Numbered from the stretch's first letter, positions 1-6,331 are shown. The stretch is DNA of 6,331 nucleotides from an uncultured Actinomycetes bacterium (GCA_903922325.1 CAIXTG010000123.1:1-6331); one strand, 5' to 3'. Notes: generated from the sequence alone by a model not told the origin. Numbers and translations are program-made.

Positions 1-229
1 ATGTAAGCAAACTAATCGAATTGCCAAATATTGAAAATATCCTCACGTATATCGCCCATGAAGCGGTGAATGAGTTGTTTAGGTCTCCAGTGCGCGCCAT
101 ATAGACCGCAGCAAAAGAGTCTCCTGAAAAGAATCCTGGTTTGAATACTAGCCACCAGATAAATCCAATGATCAAGTTCCTGACTAGTGTAACTCTAAAC
201 GTGCTCCCAAAAAGTGCAAGTTTATTCAT
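1..229 (-). CDS. Membrane protein, N-terminal 76 codons only; possible GT-C-type glycosyltransferase
   Basis: I translated this partial gene by hand; it runs off the left edge with no stop. The ATG shares an ATGA overlap with the glycosyltransferase stop and has a good AAGGG ribosome binding site 7 bases upstream. Residues 1-17 hold K3, R12 and R17, followed by one hydrophobic segment at about 13-29 containing a WW pair. This is the usual pattern for a first membrane helix with its N-terminus inside. Next comes PGFFSGDS at 31-38, then ARTGDL (45-50) and a second aromatic/hydrophobic stretch from about 57. A proline-glycine, serine, aspartate-serine motif just after helix 1 resembles the first outer loop of some polytopic GT-C glycosyltransferases, where an acidic residue is catalytic. 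That family assignment is inference from about 76 residues. Position next to a lipid-sugar type GT2 enzyme fits a surface glycan role. A flippase or other polytopic protein remains possible. Confidence 0.72.
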   Translation of the reverse strand, partial: MNKLALFGSTFRVTLVRNLIIGFIWWLVFKPGFFSGDSFAAVYMARTGDLNNSFTASWAIYVRIFSIFGNSISLLT

Positions 230-927
230 CTTCTAGCCCTTAAAATTCTATGCACCACTAGGGTGGTAATTATTGAGACGGCGTCTTTTGCTGAAATCAT
301 TTTGCCATCAAGGCGTGAGCGTGGGGAATATCCAACTTTTACTTCGTGTGGGCGAATTCTCTGTTTCCATAAGCAAATAGGAATTTCAATTTCAATGGCA
401 AACTTTTTAAATTTATATGGCAGATCTTGTAAGACTTTAGTTGGTACCAACTTGTACCCACACATAATGTCTGTGACCACTTCATTAAAAAGAAGACCGT
501 AGAGATTAGAGATAACTAAGTTGCCTTTGGCGTATCGGTAGGTAAATGCTGATTGCGCTAAGAAGTGGCGGTAGCCAAAGACAACTTCAGCTTTGCCATC
601 TTGCACAACTTTCCAAAGTTCAACCACATCGTGGGTATCTAGCTCAAGATCGGCATCGAGAATGATTACATGTGATGATTGAACCAACTTTGCACCAGCT
701 TTAATTGCACTGGACTTACCGCCATTTGGCTGAGTAAGCGTTTGGTGCTTGAAGGAAACTTGAGTAAGTGCTGCAGCTAGAACTTCGCCACTGTTATCGG
801 TGCTGCCATCGTTAATGAAGATGCACTCAGCGATAACGCCGCTTAGCATTGAATCTATTTGGCTAACGAGCTCGGTCAGAGTGCGAGACTCGTTGTAGAT
901 CGGCACCAGGACGGTTAGCGACTTCAT
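226..927 (-). CDS. Family 2 glycosyltransferase, DPM1-like (polyprenyl-phosphate sugar transferase type)
   Basis: A 233-residue GT-A fold enzyme that probably transfers a sugar from a nucleotide sugar to an acceptor, perhaps a polyprenyl phosphate, on the inner face of the membrane. Visible GT2 landmarks are VPIYNE (8-13), INDGSTDNS (38-46, nucleotide binding), NGGKSSAIKAG (68-78), the metal-binding DAD at 91-93 within LDADLELD, DIMCGYKLVP (153-162), and EIEIP (179-183) followed by the basic SPRSRLDGK (201-209). The DGSTD, NGGKSxAI and MCGYK pattern is that of dolichyl-phosphate-mannose synthase-like enzymes. No membrane helix follows the catalytic domain, so it is a soluble or peripheral form without a GtrA-like tail. 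The ATG overlaps the stop of the SCP-like gene (ATGA), with no strong ribosome binding site, so translation is probably coupled. Its distal half is AT-rich compared with the purine genes. Sugar and acceptor cannot be told from sequence. Confidence 0.9.
   Translation of the reverse strand: MKSLTVLVPIYNESRTLTELVSQIDSMLSGVIAECIFINDGSTDNSGEVLAAALTQVSFKHQTLTQPNGGKSSAIKAGAKLVQSSHVIILDADLELDTHDVVELWKVVQDGKAEVVFGYRHFLAQSAFTYRYAKGNLVISNLYGLLFNEVVTDIMCGYKLVPTKVLQDLPYKFKKFAIEIEIPICLWKQRIRPHEVKVGYSPRSRLDGKMISAKDAVSIITTLVVHRILRARR
237..241 (-). promoter_or_regulatory. Ribosome binding site of the partial membrane protein gene
   Basis: On the minus strand this reads AAGGG, 7 bases before the ATG at 229. 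It lies inside the last codons of the glycosyltransferase gene. It supports the chosen start and suggests that the membrane protein can recruit ribosomes itself as well as by ATGA coupling. Confidence 0.55.
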
Positions 928-1229
928 GGTGTGATCTTACTTGGGGCGAGCGGGAGATAGTCAGTTAAGTCTGCGCGAGCACCTGATGCGTTGATTTTGC
1001 CAGTCTGCATGGCATCAGCCCACTTAATTTCGCCATGGGCCAGAGCCAACCAAGTGTCAGCATCCATCTCAATCACATTTGGTGGTGTGCCACGAGTATG
1101 CGTTGGGCCTTCGCCACATTGCACTGCGGCGTAAGGCGGAATACGAACTTCGATTGCACGACCCGGGTTGCGTTCGACTAGTAAAGCCAAGGTGGCTTTA
1201 ACTGATTCGAGAATCTGTGGGTCGCGCAT
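924..1229 (-). CDS. SCP-like (sterol carrier protein fold) small protein linked to actinobacterial purine genes
   Basis: A 101-residue protein that I recognise as resembling the bacterial SCP-orthologue family, often annotated 'sterol carrier family protein' and found next to purL/purF in actinobacteria. Landmarks are RAIEVRIPPYAAVQ (24-37), CGEGPTHTRG (38-47), a buried acidic VIEMDADTWLALA (52-64), W70, and the closing GKINASGARADLTDYLPL (77-94). The central part matches the SCP2 pattern of a strand, then D-x-D-T-W, then a helix. There is no signal peptide or membrane segment, so it should be cytosolic. The start lies 3 bases after the purL stop (TAA GCG ATG), with no convincing ribosome binding site, so coupling to purL is likely. 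The biochemical role is not established as far as I know; its constant place beside purine genes hints at a link to that pathway rather than to sterols. Family call is fairly secure; function is unknown. Confidence 0.78.
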   Translation of the reverse strand: MRDPQILESVKATLALLVERNPGRAIEVRIPPYAAVQCGEGPTHTRGTPPNVIEMDADTWLALAHGEIKWADAMQTGKINASGARADLTDYLPLAPSKITP

Positions 1230-1232
1230 CGC

Positions 1233-3440
1233 TTAACCGAATAACTTTGGAAACGTTGAAGTGTGTACGGTGCGAAGTTCATCGAGCGAAATCTCAGCAC
1301 CGTTGATGGTTAACGAAGTGCCGCCAGTGGTGCCGATCTTGGTTGCTGGGTAAGTAATCTTGGCGGCATCTTTTGGATCAATTGCAATTAGAACTCGTGA
1401 AGGAGTTTCTGAAAGTAGTTCGATGCCAACATCACCCAAAGTAATTGTTGCACCAACGTTGTTCTTAAGAGTTGCTTCGACCAAAGTTGCAGCAAGGCCA
1501 CCTTGTGATAAATCGTGAGCTGACTTAAAGATTGAGTTATTAGCAAGGAGGAAATCAATTAACTTCATTTCGCGTTGCAGATCAGCTGTTGGTGATTGAC
1601 CACCACGTTGATTGTGAAGAAATGCCCATTCACTGCCAGCTAAATCATTTTTAGTTTCGCCAAGTAGGTATAGATCAAGACCAGCTGCTGGAATTCCCAT
1701 TGGCGTGCGAGTGCGCACATCTTGAATTACTCCGAGTACACCGATTACTGGTGTTGGCAGAATCGCAACATCACCAGTTTGGTTATAGAACGAGACGTTG
1801 CCACCTGTGACAGGTAGTCCCATTTCGAGGCAACCATCGGCTAAACCACGAACAGTTTCGGCGAACTGCCACATGACGCCAGGGTCCTCTGGAGAGCCAA
1901 AATTAAGGCAATTTGTCACTGCTAGCGGCTTGGCGCCAGCGACTGCAATATTTCGGGCAGCTTCGGCGAGGGCTAACTTGGCACCTTCGTAAGGATTTAA
2001 GTATGACCAGTTGGCATTGGCATCGGTACTAATTGCCACACCTAATTGAGTTGATTCATCAACGCGAACCATGCCGGCATCTTCTGGTTGCGCCAGAATT
2101 GTGTTGCCCTGCACGTACTTGTCATATTGCGAAGTAACCCAAGATTTATCGGCCAAGTTTGGAGTGCTGGCAATAGTTAACATCGCAGCTTTAATTTCTT
2201 CCGCAGTTTTTGGTAGCGGGACATCAATGACCTGAGCGTTAACAATATTTATGTAATCTGGTTGAGCAAGTGGTCGGTTATAGACCGGGCCTTCGTGAGC
2301 CACGGTGCGAGGTGGTACATCAACAATTACTTCGCCGTGCCAAGTAATAATTAAGCGATCACCGTCGGTAACTTCGCCGATTACATCAACGGTTACATCC
2401 CACTTAGCGCAGATCTCTAAGAATCGAGCAATGTGTTTTGGTTCAACAATTGCGCACATGCGCTCTTGTGACTCTGACATCAGAATTTCTTCAGGTGAGA
2501 GTGATGGGTCACGAAGTGGAACTTTGTCGAGTTGTACTTGCATGCCACCACTGCCGCCAGATGCGAGCTCGCTGGTTGCGCAAGAAAGTCCGGCGCCGCC
2601 AAGATCTTGAATACCAACAACTAGATCTTCGGCAAAGATTTCCAGGCTGCACTCAATTAAAACTTTCTCAACGAATGGGTCGCCTACTTGCACACTTGGT
2701 CGCTTAGCTGGGCCACTTGCACCGAAAGTTTCCGAGGCTAAAACTGATACGCCGCCAATGCCATCGCCACCGGTTTTGGCACCAAAGAGCACAACTAAAT
2801 TGCCGGCACCTGATGCTTTAGCTAATTTGATTTGATCATGGCGCATTACGCCAACGCAGAGTGCATTAACTAATGGATTACCTAAGTAAGTTTGATCGAA
2901 AGTTATTTCGCCACCGATATTTGGGAGGCCGAGGCAGTTTCCATAACCGCCGATTCCAGCCACGATGCCGGGCAAAACACGCTTGGTATCTGGGGCATCG
3001 GCTGGGCCGAAGCGAAGCGGATCCATAACCGCAATTGGGCGAGCACCCATCGTCAAAATATCGCGCACGATGCCGCCGACGCCAGTTGCGGCGCCTTGGT
3101 ATGGCTCGATAAATGATGGGTGATTATGTGATTCGATTTTAAAAGTTACAGCGTAACCCTGGCCAACATCGACAACGCCGGCATTTTCGCCGATACCAAC
3201 TAAGAGCGCATCGCTATGTGGTGCTTTCTCGCCAAATTGCTTTAGGTGCACCTTGGAAGACTTGTAAGAACAATGTTCTGACCACATAACTGAATACATT
3301 GCGAGCTCAGATGAAGTTGGGCGACGGTTAAGAATTTCTTTGATGCGCGCGTATTCGTCGGGCTTTAAACCAAGTTCAGCAAATGGTTGCTTGGTATCGG
3401 GTGAAGTTTGCGCGATTGCAACAGTATCTAGTGCCATCAC
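1233..3440 (-). CDS. purL: Phosphoribosylformylglycinamidine synthase subunit PurL (small type)
   Basis: The ATP-dependent synthase subunit of FGAM synthase. It joins FGAR with ammonia, supplied by PurQ, to give FGAM in the fourth step of IMP synthesis; it works with PurQ and PurS in the cytosol. At 735 residues it is the small PurL, not the fused type of about 1300 residues. Landmarks are WSEHCSYKSS (53-62, with the family's catalytic His at 56), KIESHNHPS (101-109), GAATGVGGIVRD (116-127), IQDLGGAGLSCA (277-288), MSESQERM (321-328), then the second half-repeat with YEGAKLALAEAARN (484-497), GGNVSFYNQTG (546-556) and AHDLSQGGLAATLVEA (641-656). Both AIRS-like halves are intact. Two starts are possible: GTG at 3440, which overlaps the purQ stop as GTGA, or the next codon ATG at 3437, which overlaps it as TGATG. 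An AGG lies 3 bases before the GTG and 6 bases before the ATG, which slightly favours the ATG; the protein differs by one residue only. Confidence 0.98.
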   Translation of the reverse strand: MMALDTVAIAQTSPDTKQPFAELGLKPDEYARIKEILNRRPTSSELAMYSVMWSEHCSYKSSKVHLKQFGEKAPHSDALLVGIGENAGVVDVGQGYAVTFKIESHNHPSFIEPYQGAATGVGGIVRDILTMGARPIAVMDPLRFGPADAPDTKRVLPGIVAGIGGYGNCLGLPNIGGEITFDQTYLGNPLVNALCVGVMRHDQIKLAKASGAGNLVVLFGAKTGGDGIGGVSVLASETFGASGPAKRPSVQVGDPFVEKVLIECSLEIFAEDLVVGIQDLGGAGLSCATSELASGGSGGMQVQLDKVPLRDPSLSPEEILMSESQERMCAIVEPKHIARFLEICAKWDVTVDVIGEVTDGDRLIITWHGEVIVDVPPRTVAHEGPVYNRPLAQPDYINIVNAQVIDVPLPKTAEEIKAAMLTIASTPNLADKSWVTSQYDKYVQGNTILAQPEDAGMVRVDESTQLGVAISTDANANWSYLNPYEGAKLALAEAARNIAVAGAKPLAVTNCLNFGSPEDPGVMWQFAETVRGLADGCLEMGLPVTGGNVSFYNQTGDVAILPTPVIGVLGVIQDVRTRTPMGIPAAGLDLYLLGETKNDLAGSEWAFLHNQRGGQSPTADLQREMKLIDFLLANNSIFKSAHDLSQGGLAATLVEATLKNNVGATITLGDVGIELLSETPSRVLIAIDPKDAAKITYPATKIGTTGGTSLTINGAEISLDELRTVHTSTFPKLFG

Positions 3441-4108
3441 TTGCCTACCAACGCAGTTAGAACTGAAGTAAAGAAAGGCAAACCATCAGTTGAAGGACCA
3501 GTTAGCGAATCAATGGCGTGCTCCGGGTGTGGCATTAAGCCAACCACATTGCCGCGCTCGTTTGTAATGCCAGCAATTAAGTTGCGTGAACCATTTGGAT
3601 TCTCGCCAACGTAGCGAGCAACAATGCGATTGTTATCTTCGAGCAACTTTAAAGTTTCATCATCGCACTGGAAAGAACCTTCGCCGTTTTTTAGCGGGAT
3701 AACAATTTCTTGACCCTTAGTGAAATTAGAAGTCCAGGCGCTTGTAGTGTTTTCAATCTTTAGCGTTTGGTCACGGCATAAGAAATGTAGTTCGTGATTG
3801 CGGGTTAGCGCGCCAGGCAGCAAGTGCGCCTCGCAGAGAACCTGGAAACCATTGCAGATACCAAGTAGCGGCATGCCTTTATTTGCTTGGGCAATAATTT
3901 CAGTCATCACTGGGGCAAAACGCGAGATCGCACCGCAGCGCAAGTAATCACCGTAGGAAAAACCACCAGGCAAAATAACGGCATCGACGCCCTTTAGGTC
4001 GGCATCGCCGTGCCAGAGCGAAACGGCCTCGGCGCCCGCGTATTTAACTGCTCGCGCAGCATCTCGATCATCGAGGGTGCCCGGAAAAGTCACGACTCCA
4101 ATGCGCAT
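3437..4108 (-). CDS. purQ: Phosphoribosylformylglycinamidine synthase, glutaminase subunit PurQ
   Basis: The class I glutamine amidotransferase subunit of FGAM synthase. It hydrolyses glutamine and passes ammonia to PurL. It has 223 residues, normal for stand-alone PurQ. The first strand and FPGTLDDRDAARA (8-20) are typical, followed by LPGGFSYGDYLRCGA (46-60), the nucleophile elbow GICNGFQ with Cys85, and MPHPEHA (192-198) giving the His194 and Glu196 of the catalytic triad. NGEGSF (141-146) matches the conserved segment before the last strands. All catalytic residues are present, so the enzyme should be active. The ATG is 2 bases after the purS stop; an AGGG at 4119-4122 lies 10 bases upstream as a modest ribosome binding site. 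The 3' end overlaps purL by 4 bases or 1 base depending on the purL start. The close linkage with purS and purL fits subunits of one complex made together. Confidence 0.97.
   Translation of the reverse strand: MRIGVVTFPGTLDDRDAARAVKYAGAEAVSLWHGDADLKGVDAVILPGGFSYGDYLRCGAISRFAPVMTEIIAQANKGMPLLGICNGFQVLCEAHLLPGALTRNHELHFLCRDQTLKIENTTSAWTSNFTKGQEIVIPLKNGEGSFQCDDETLKLLEDNNRIVARYVGENPNGSRNLIAGITNERGNVVGLMPHPEHAIDSLTGPSTDGLPFFTSVLTALVGK
3444..3449 (-). promoter_or_regulatory. Weak ribosome binding site for purL
   Basis: The minus strand reads GGTAGG here, inside the last codons of purQ. The AGG is 6 bases before the ATG at 3437 but only 3 before the GTG at 3440. It therefore gives mild support to the ATG start. 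The motif is weak, and coupling to purQ termination may matter more. Confidence 0.35.
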
Positions 4109-4110
4109 AC

Positions 4111-4353
4111 TTATTCAGCCCTAACGGTGAAAGTCTCGATAACTGGATTTGCTAGTAATACTTCGGCAGCTTTTTCAACTTCGGCAATCTGCGCTGGCGT
4201 GACATCACCATCGACTGTGATCTCAAAGCGCTTGCCTTGGCGAACATCGGTGGCAAAAGAGAAACCTAAGCGGGGCAGAGCGGCAGCAACAGCCTTACCT
4301 TGTGGATCTAAAATCTCTGGCTTAAGCATTACATCAACCACGATTTTTCCCAT
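4111..4353 (-). CDS. purS: Phosphoribosylformylglycinamidine synthase subunit PurS
   Basis: The small structural subunit that bridges PurQ and PurL in the three-part FGAM synthase of Gram-positive and many other bacteria. At 80 residues it has the expected size. The pattern is one small alpha-beta domain with VDVMLKPEILDPQGKAV (6-22), LGFSFATDVRQGKRFEI (29-45) and LLANPVIETFTV (66-77), all typical of PurS; the middle strand with RQGKRF is the most diagnostic. No catalytic residues are expected, since in Bacillus subtilis PurS is a dimer that holds the complex together at two PurS per PurL and PurQ. The ATG is well supported by an AAAGGGG ribosome binding site 8 bases upstream. It is the only gene in the purine string with a real leader (30 bases) of its own, while purQ follows after 2 bases. 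Confidence 0.96.
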   Translation of the reverse strand: MGKIVVDVMLKPEILDPQGKAVAAALPRLGFSFATDVRQGKRFEITVDGDVTPAQIAEVEKAAEVLLANPVIETFTVRAE

Positions 4354-4361
4354 TGTCTTAT

Positions 4362-4368
4362 CCCCTTT
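4362..4368 (-). promoter_or_regulatory. Strong ribosome binding site of purS
   Basis: The minus strand reads AAAGGGG, 8 bases before the purS ATG, in the 30-base purC-purS gap. It is the best Shine-Dalgarno match seen in the window and fixes the purS start. I see no hairpin or promoter in the rest of the gap. Confidence 0.7.
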
Positions 4369-4383
4369 GTTAGTTCTTGAAAC

Positions 4384-5274
4384 TTATGCTGCTTTGAATT
4401 CGGTGCCGGTAATACGTTGGAAAGCTTCGGTGTAACGCTGCGCAGTTTTCTCAACGATCTCTGCTGGCAGCTCTGGTGGGTTGCTCTCGCGATCCCAACC
4501 GCTGCTAACTAAATAGTCGCGCAGATATTGTTTATCAAAAGAAGGTTGAGATTTGCCGGGTTGCCAAACGGCTGCATCCCAGAAGCGCGAAGAATCTGGC
4601 GTTAGAACTTCATCGCCCAGAGTCATAACGCCATGAGCATCTGCGCCAAATTCAAATTTAGTATCAGCCAAGATGATGCCGCGCTCTTTTGCAATCTTGC
4701 TCGCTTCGTTATAAATCTCAAGGGTTAGGTCACGCAGTTCGGCTGCAGTTTCGGTGCCCACAATTTTGGTTGCTGCCAGAAAATCAATATTTATATCGTG
4801 ATCGCCAATTTCGGCCTTGGTCGCTGGTGTAAAAATGCTGGTTGGTAATTGCGAGCCATCTTGTAGCCCGGCTGGTAAATCATTGCCGCAAACTTTTTGA
4901 TCGTTTTTGTATTCAGCCCAACCGCTGCCAGTTAAATACCCGCGGGCAACACATTCAATCGGATACATAGTTAGCGGTTTTGCAATTACCGCACGTCCCA
5001 CAACCCGTGCTGGCACATCGCTACTAATGATGTGGTTTGGTACTAGGTGCTTAAGTTGCTCAAACCACCAGAGCGATAATTGCGTTAAAACCGCCCCTTT
5101 ATTAGGGATTTGGGTGGGTAACACCCAATCGAAAGCTGATACTCGATCGCTCGCAACGATTAATAGATTGCCAGTTTCGTTTGTATAAAGCTCACGAACT
5201 TTTCCGATGCGCAAGTGAGTCCACCCAGTTATCGCAGGCGCTGGCGGTGGGCCAGCTAGGCCAAAGCCGCTCAC
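4384..5274 (-). CDS. purC: SAICAR synthetase (phosphoribosylaminoimidazole-succinocarboxamide synthase)
   Basis: PurC joins CAIR and aspartate using ATP to give SAICAR, in the cytosol. The 296 residues match the long form seen in actinobacteria and yeast rather than the form of about 240 residues of E. coli and Bacillus. Landmarks are GKVRELY (24-30, ATP-binding loop), SDRVSAFDW (42-50), PIECVARGYLTGSGW (105-119, a signature with the conserved Arg111 and Gly-rich turn), TPATKAEIGDHD (149-160), ADTKFEFG (203-210, metal and nucleotide site) and DEVLTPDSSRFW (221-232). Every major motif is present. The GTG start overlaps the purB stop as GTGA, and no clear ribosome binding site precedes it, so translation is likely coupled to purB. 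The proline-rich first 15 residues are variable in this family, so the exact start is slightly less sure than the gene. Its product is the direct substrate of PurB. Confidence 0.97.
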   Translation of the reverse strand: MSGFGLAGPPPAPAITGWTHLRIGKVRELYTNETGNLLIVASDRVSAFDWVLPTQIPNKGAVLTQLSLWWFEQLKHLVPNHIISSDVPARVVGRAVIAKPLTMYPIECVARGYLTGSGWAEYKNDQKVCGNDLPAGLQDGSQLPTSIFTPATKAEIGDHDINIDFLAATKIVGTETAAELRDLTLEIYNEASKIAKERGIILADTKFEFGADAHGVMTLGDEVLTPDSSRFWDAAVWQPGKSQPSFDKQYLRDYLVSSGWDRESNPPELPAEIVEKTAQRYTEAFQRITGTEFKAA

Positions 5275-6331
5275 CGGATAGCGCCGGGTTTGTACTGCGC
5301 AGCGGCAGGGTGCGCGGAAGTAATCGCTTCAATGCGACTAACAACTCGAGCTACTTGTTGGCGAGCATCGCCAGTAAATTCAATTGGATCACTAATTAAC
5401 GCTTTAAGGGCAGCCGCATCAAGTGGGATTCGCGCATCAGCTGCAATGGCTGAAAACATAGTGTTTGGTTTTCCTTCGCGCATTGCAAGGGCGGCAGCAA
5501 CTGCATGTTCTTTAATAACTTCGTGGGCAACTTCGCGACCAACGCCAGCCTTAACCGCAGCCATCAGAATTTTAGTTGTCGCTAAGAATGGCAAGTAACG
5601 TTCAAGTTCAGTTGCAATGACGGCCGGGAAAGCACCGAACTCAGCAATGACAGTTAAGAAAGTTTCGAGTAATCCATCAATTGCGTAGAAAGAATCAGGC
5701 AGTGCAACGCGACGAACAACACTGCAACTAACATCGCCTTCATTCCATTGATCACCGGCAAGTTCACTAACCATCGAGGCATAACCGCGCAAGACAACTG
5801 ATAAACCATTAACGCGTTCGCAAGAACGAGTATTCATCTTGTGTGGCATTGCGCTGCTGCCAACTTGGCCAGCTTTAAAACCTTCAGTTACTAGTTCAGC
5901 ACCTGCCATTAAACGAATTGAGGTGGCAAGTGAAGATGGCCCTGCAGCTAACTGCACCAGAGTTGTCACCACGTCGTAATCGAGGGAGCGTGGATAAACC
6001 TGACCAGTTGAATCTAAAACGTTTTCAAAACCAAGTTCGGTGGCAATTGCACTCTCTAACTTAAAGTGAGCATCGCTGCTGCCAAGTAGGTCGATCGAAT
6101 CTTGCGCGGTGCCCACTGGGCCTTTGATTCCACGCATCGGATAACGCTCTTGAAGCGCTGTTAAACGGGCGTATGCGAAGAGCAACTCTTCAGCTGCTGA
6201 CGCAAAGCGCTTACCTAAAGTTGTAATTTGCGCCGGCACATTGTGTGAACGGCCAGCAATTGGTTGGTCAGCGTAATGCGCAGCTTTGTCCGCAAGGCGG
6301 GCTAATAGTGCAATTACTTTGTCGTTAACAA
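5271..6331 (-). CDS. purB: Adenylosuccinate lyase, N-terminus missing at window edge
   Basis: PurB removes fumarate from SAICAR (giving AICAR) and from adenylosuccinate (giving AMP). The reading frame stays open to the right edge: 352 whole codons are visible and, compared with about 475 residues in actinobacterial PurB, roughly 120 are missing. In visible numbering, ARLADKAAHYADQPIAGRSH (10-29) brings in the catalytic His29, followed by NVPAQITTLGKRF. The fumarase/aspartase superfamily signature GSSAMPHKMN lies at 157-166, with the catalytic serine in the flexible loop. RSLDYDVV, QWNEGDVSCSVVRR and RYLPFLATTKILMAAV are typical of Streptomyces-like PurB. A GTG at 6239 is only the internal valine after GRSHN and is not the start. 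The stop overlaps the purC GTG by 4 bases. The C-terminus ends in KPGAIR, near the common actinobacterial ending TPGAI-x, so the 3' end is intact. Confidence 0.97.
   Translation of the reverse strand, partial: VNDKVIALLARLADKAAHYADQPIAGRSHNVPAQITTLGKRFASAAEELLFAYARLTALQERYPMRGIKGPVGTAQDSIDLLGSSDAHFKLESAIATELGFENVLDSTGQVYPRSLDYDVVTTLVQLAAGPSSLATSIRLMAGAELVTEGFKAGQVGSSAMPHKMNTRSCERVNGLSVVLRGYASMVSELAGDQWNEGDVSCSVVRRVALPDSFYAIDGLLETFLTVIAEFGAFPAVIATELERYLPFLATTKILMAAVKAGVGREVAHEVIKEHAVAAALAMREGKPNTMFSAIAADARIPLDAAALKALISDPIEFTGDARQQVARVVSRIEAITSAHPAAAQYKPGAIR

Noticed and set aside
263..502. Plus-strand open frame of 79 codons opposite the glycosyltransferase gene
   Set aside because: The opposite strand encodes conserved GT2 motifs across the same bases, so this is a shadow.
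2305..2707. Two overlapping plus-strand open frames opposite the middle of purL
   Set aside because: The translations are low-complexity, rich in Ser, Arg and Cys, and overlap each other and a conserved purL region. They are antisense shadows.
4354..4383. Possible internal promoter or terminator between purC and purS
   Set aside because: The 30 bases show no inverted repeat with a T run and no convincing -35/-10 pair; only the ribosome binding site is clear.
4010..4435. Plus-strand open frame of 141 codons spanning the purQ start, all of purS and the purC end
   Set aside because: It lies opposite three well-supported genes, shows no recognisable motif, and follows their codon pattern as a shadow frame.
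5181..5598. Plus-strand open frames opposite purC and purB, including an Ala/Arg-rich one
   Set aside because: Composition is what antisense of an Ala/Glu-rich coding gene gives; no ribosome binding site or family match was seen.
6237..6239. GTG as a possible purB start
   Set aside because: The frame continues upstream with conserved PurB residues, including the catalytic GRSH, so this GTG is an internal valine and the true start lies outside the window.

Overview
The window is a gene-dense stretch read entirely from the minus strand. In transcription order (right to left) it holds purB (start missing), purC, purS, purQ, purL, a small SCP-like (sterol carrier protein fold) protein, a family 2 glycosyltransferase, and the first 76 codons of a membrane protein cut by the left edge. 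No gap between genes exceeds 30 bases. I see no RNA gene, CRISPR array, insertion sequence or clear terminator.

The purine part is of actinobacterial type. PurB carries a C-terminal half that reads like Streptomyces-type adenylosuccinate lyase. The FGAM synthase is the three-subunit PurS/PurQ/PurL form. PurL is followed directly by the small SCP-like protein that actinobacteria often keep beside their purine genes. Base composition is only about 50% GC in purine-gene blocks that I counted by hand, with many A/T-ending codons and very tight packing. Together this suggests a low-GC, streamlined actinobacterium, for example the freshwater Nanopelagicales (acI) group. The lineage is inference from gene content and composition, not a database match.

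The five purine genes cover three steps of de novo IMP/AMP synthesis. PurS, PurQ and PurL together turn FGAR into FGAM using glutamine and ATP. PurC makes SAICAR. PurB releases fumarate from SAICAR and also from adenylosuccinate. Junctions are 4-base overlaps (purB/purC, purQ/purL), a 2-base gap (purS/purQ), a 3-base gap (purL/SCP-like) and one 30-base gap before purS that holds the best ribosome binding site in the window. This implies one transcript with translational coupling.

After the SCP-like gene, where many actinobacteria have purF, the string continues through two ATGA overlaps into a DPM1-like glycosyltransferase and a membrane protein with a GT-C-like opening. These look like cell-surface glycan or lipid-linked sugar genes. 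They are more AT-rich (about 40% GC over bases 1-480), so the left end looks like a junction between a conserved purine operon and a more variable surface-polysaccharide locus. I found no clear evidence of an undescribed defence or mobile system; the most notable points are this junction and the uncharacterised SCP-like protein.
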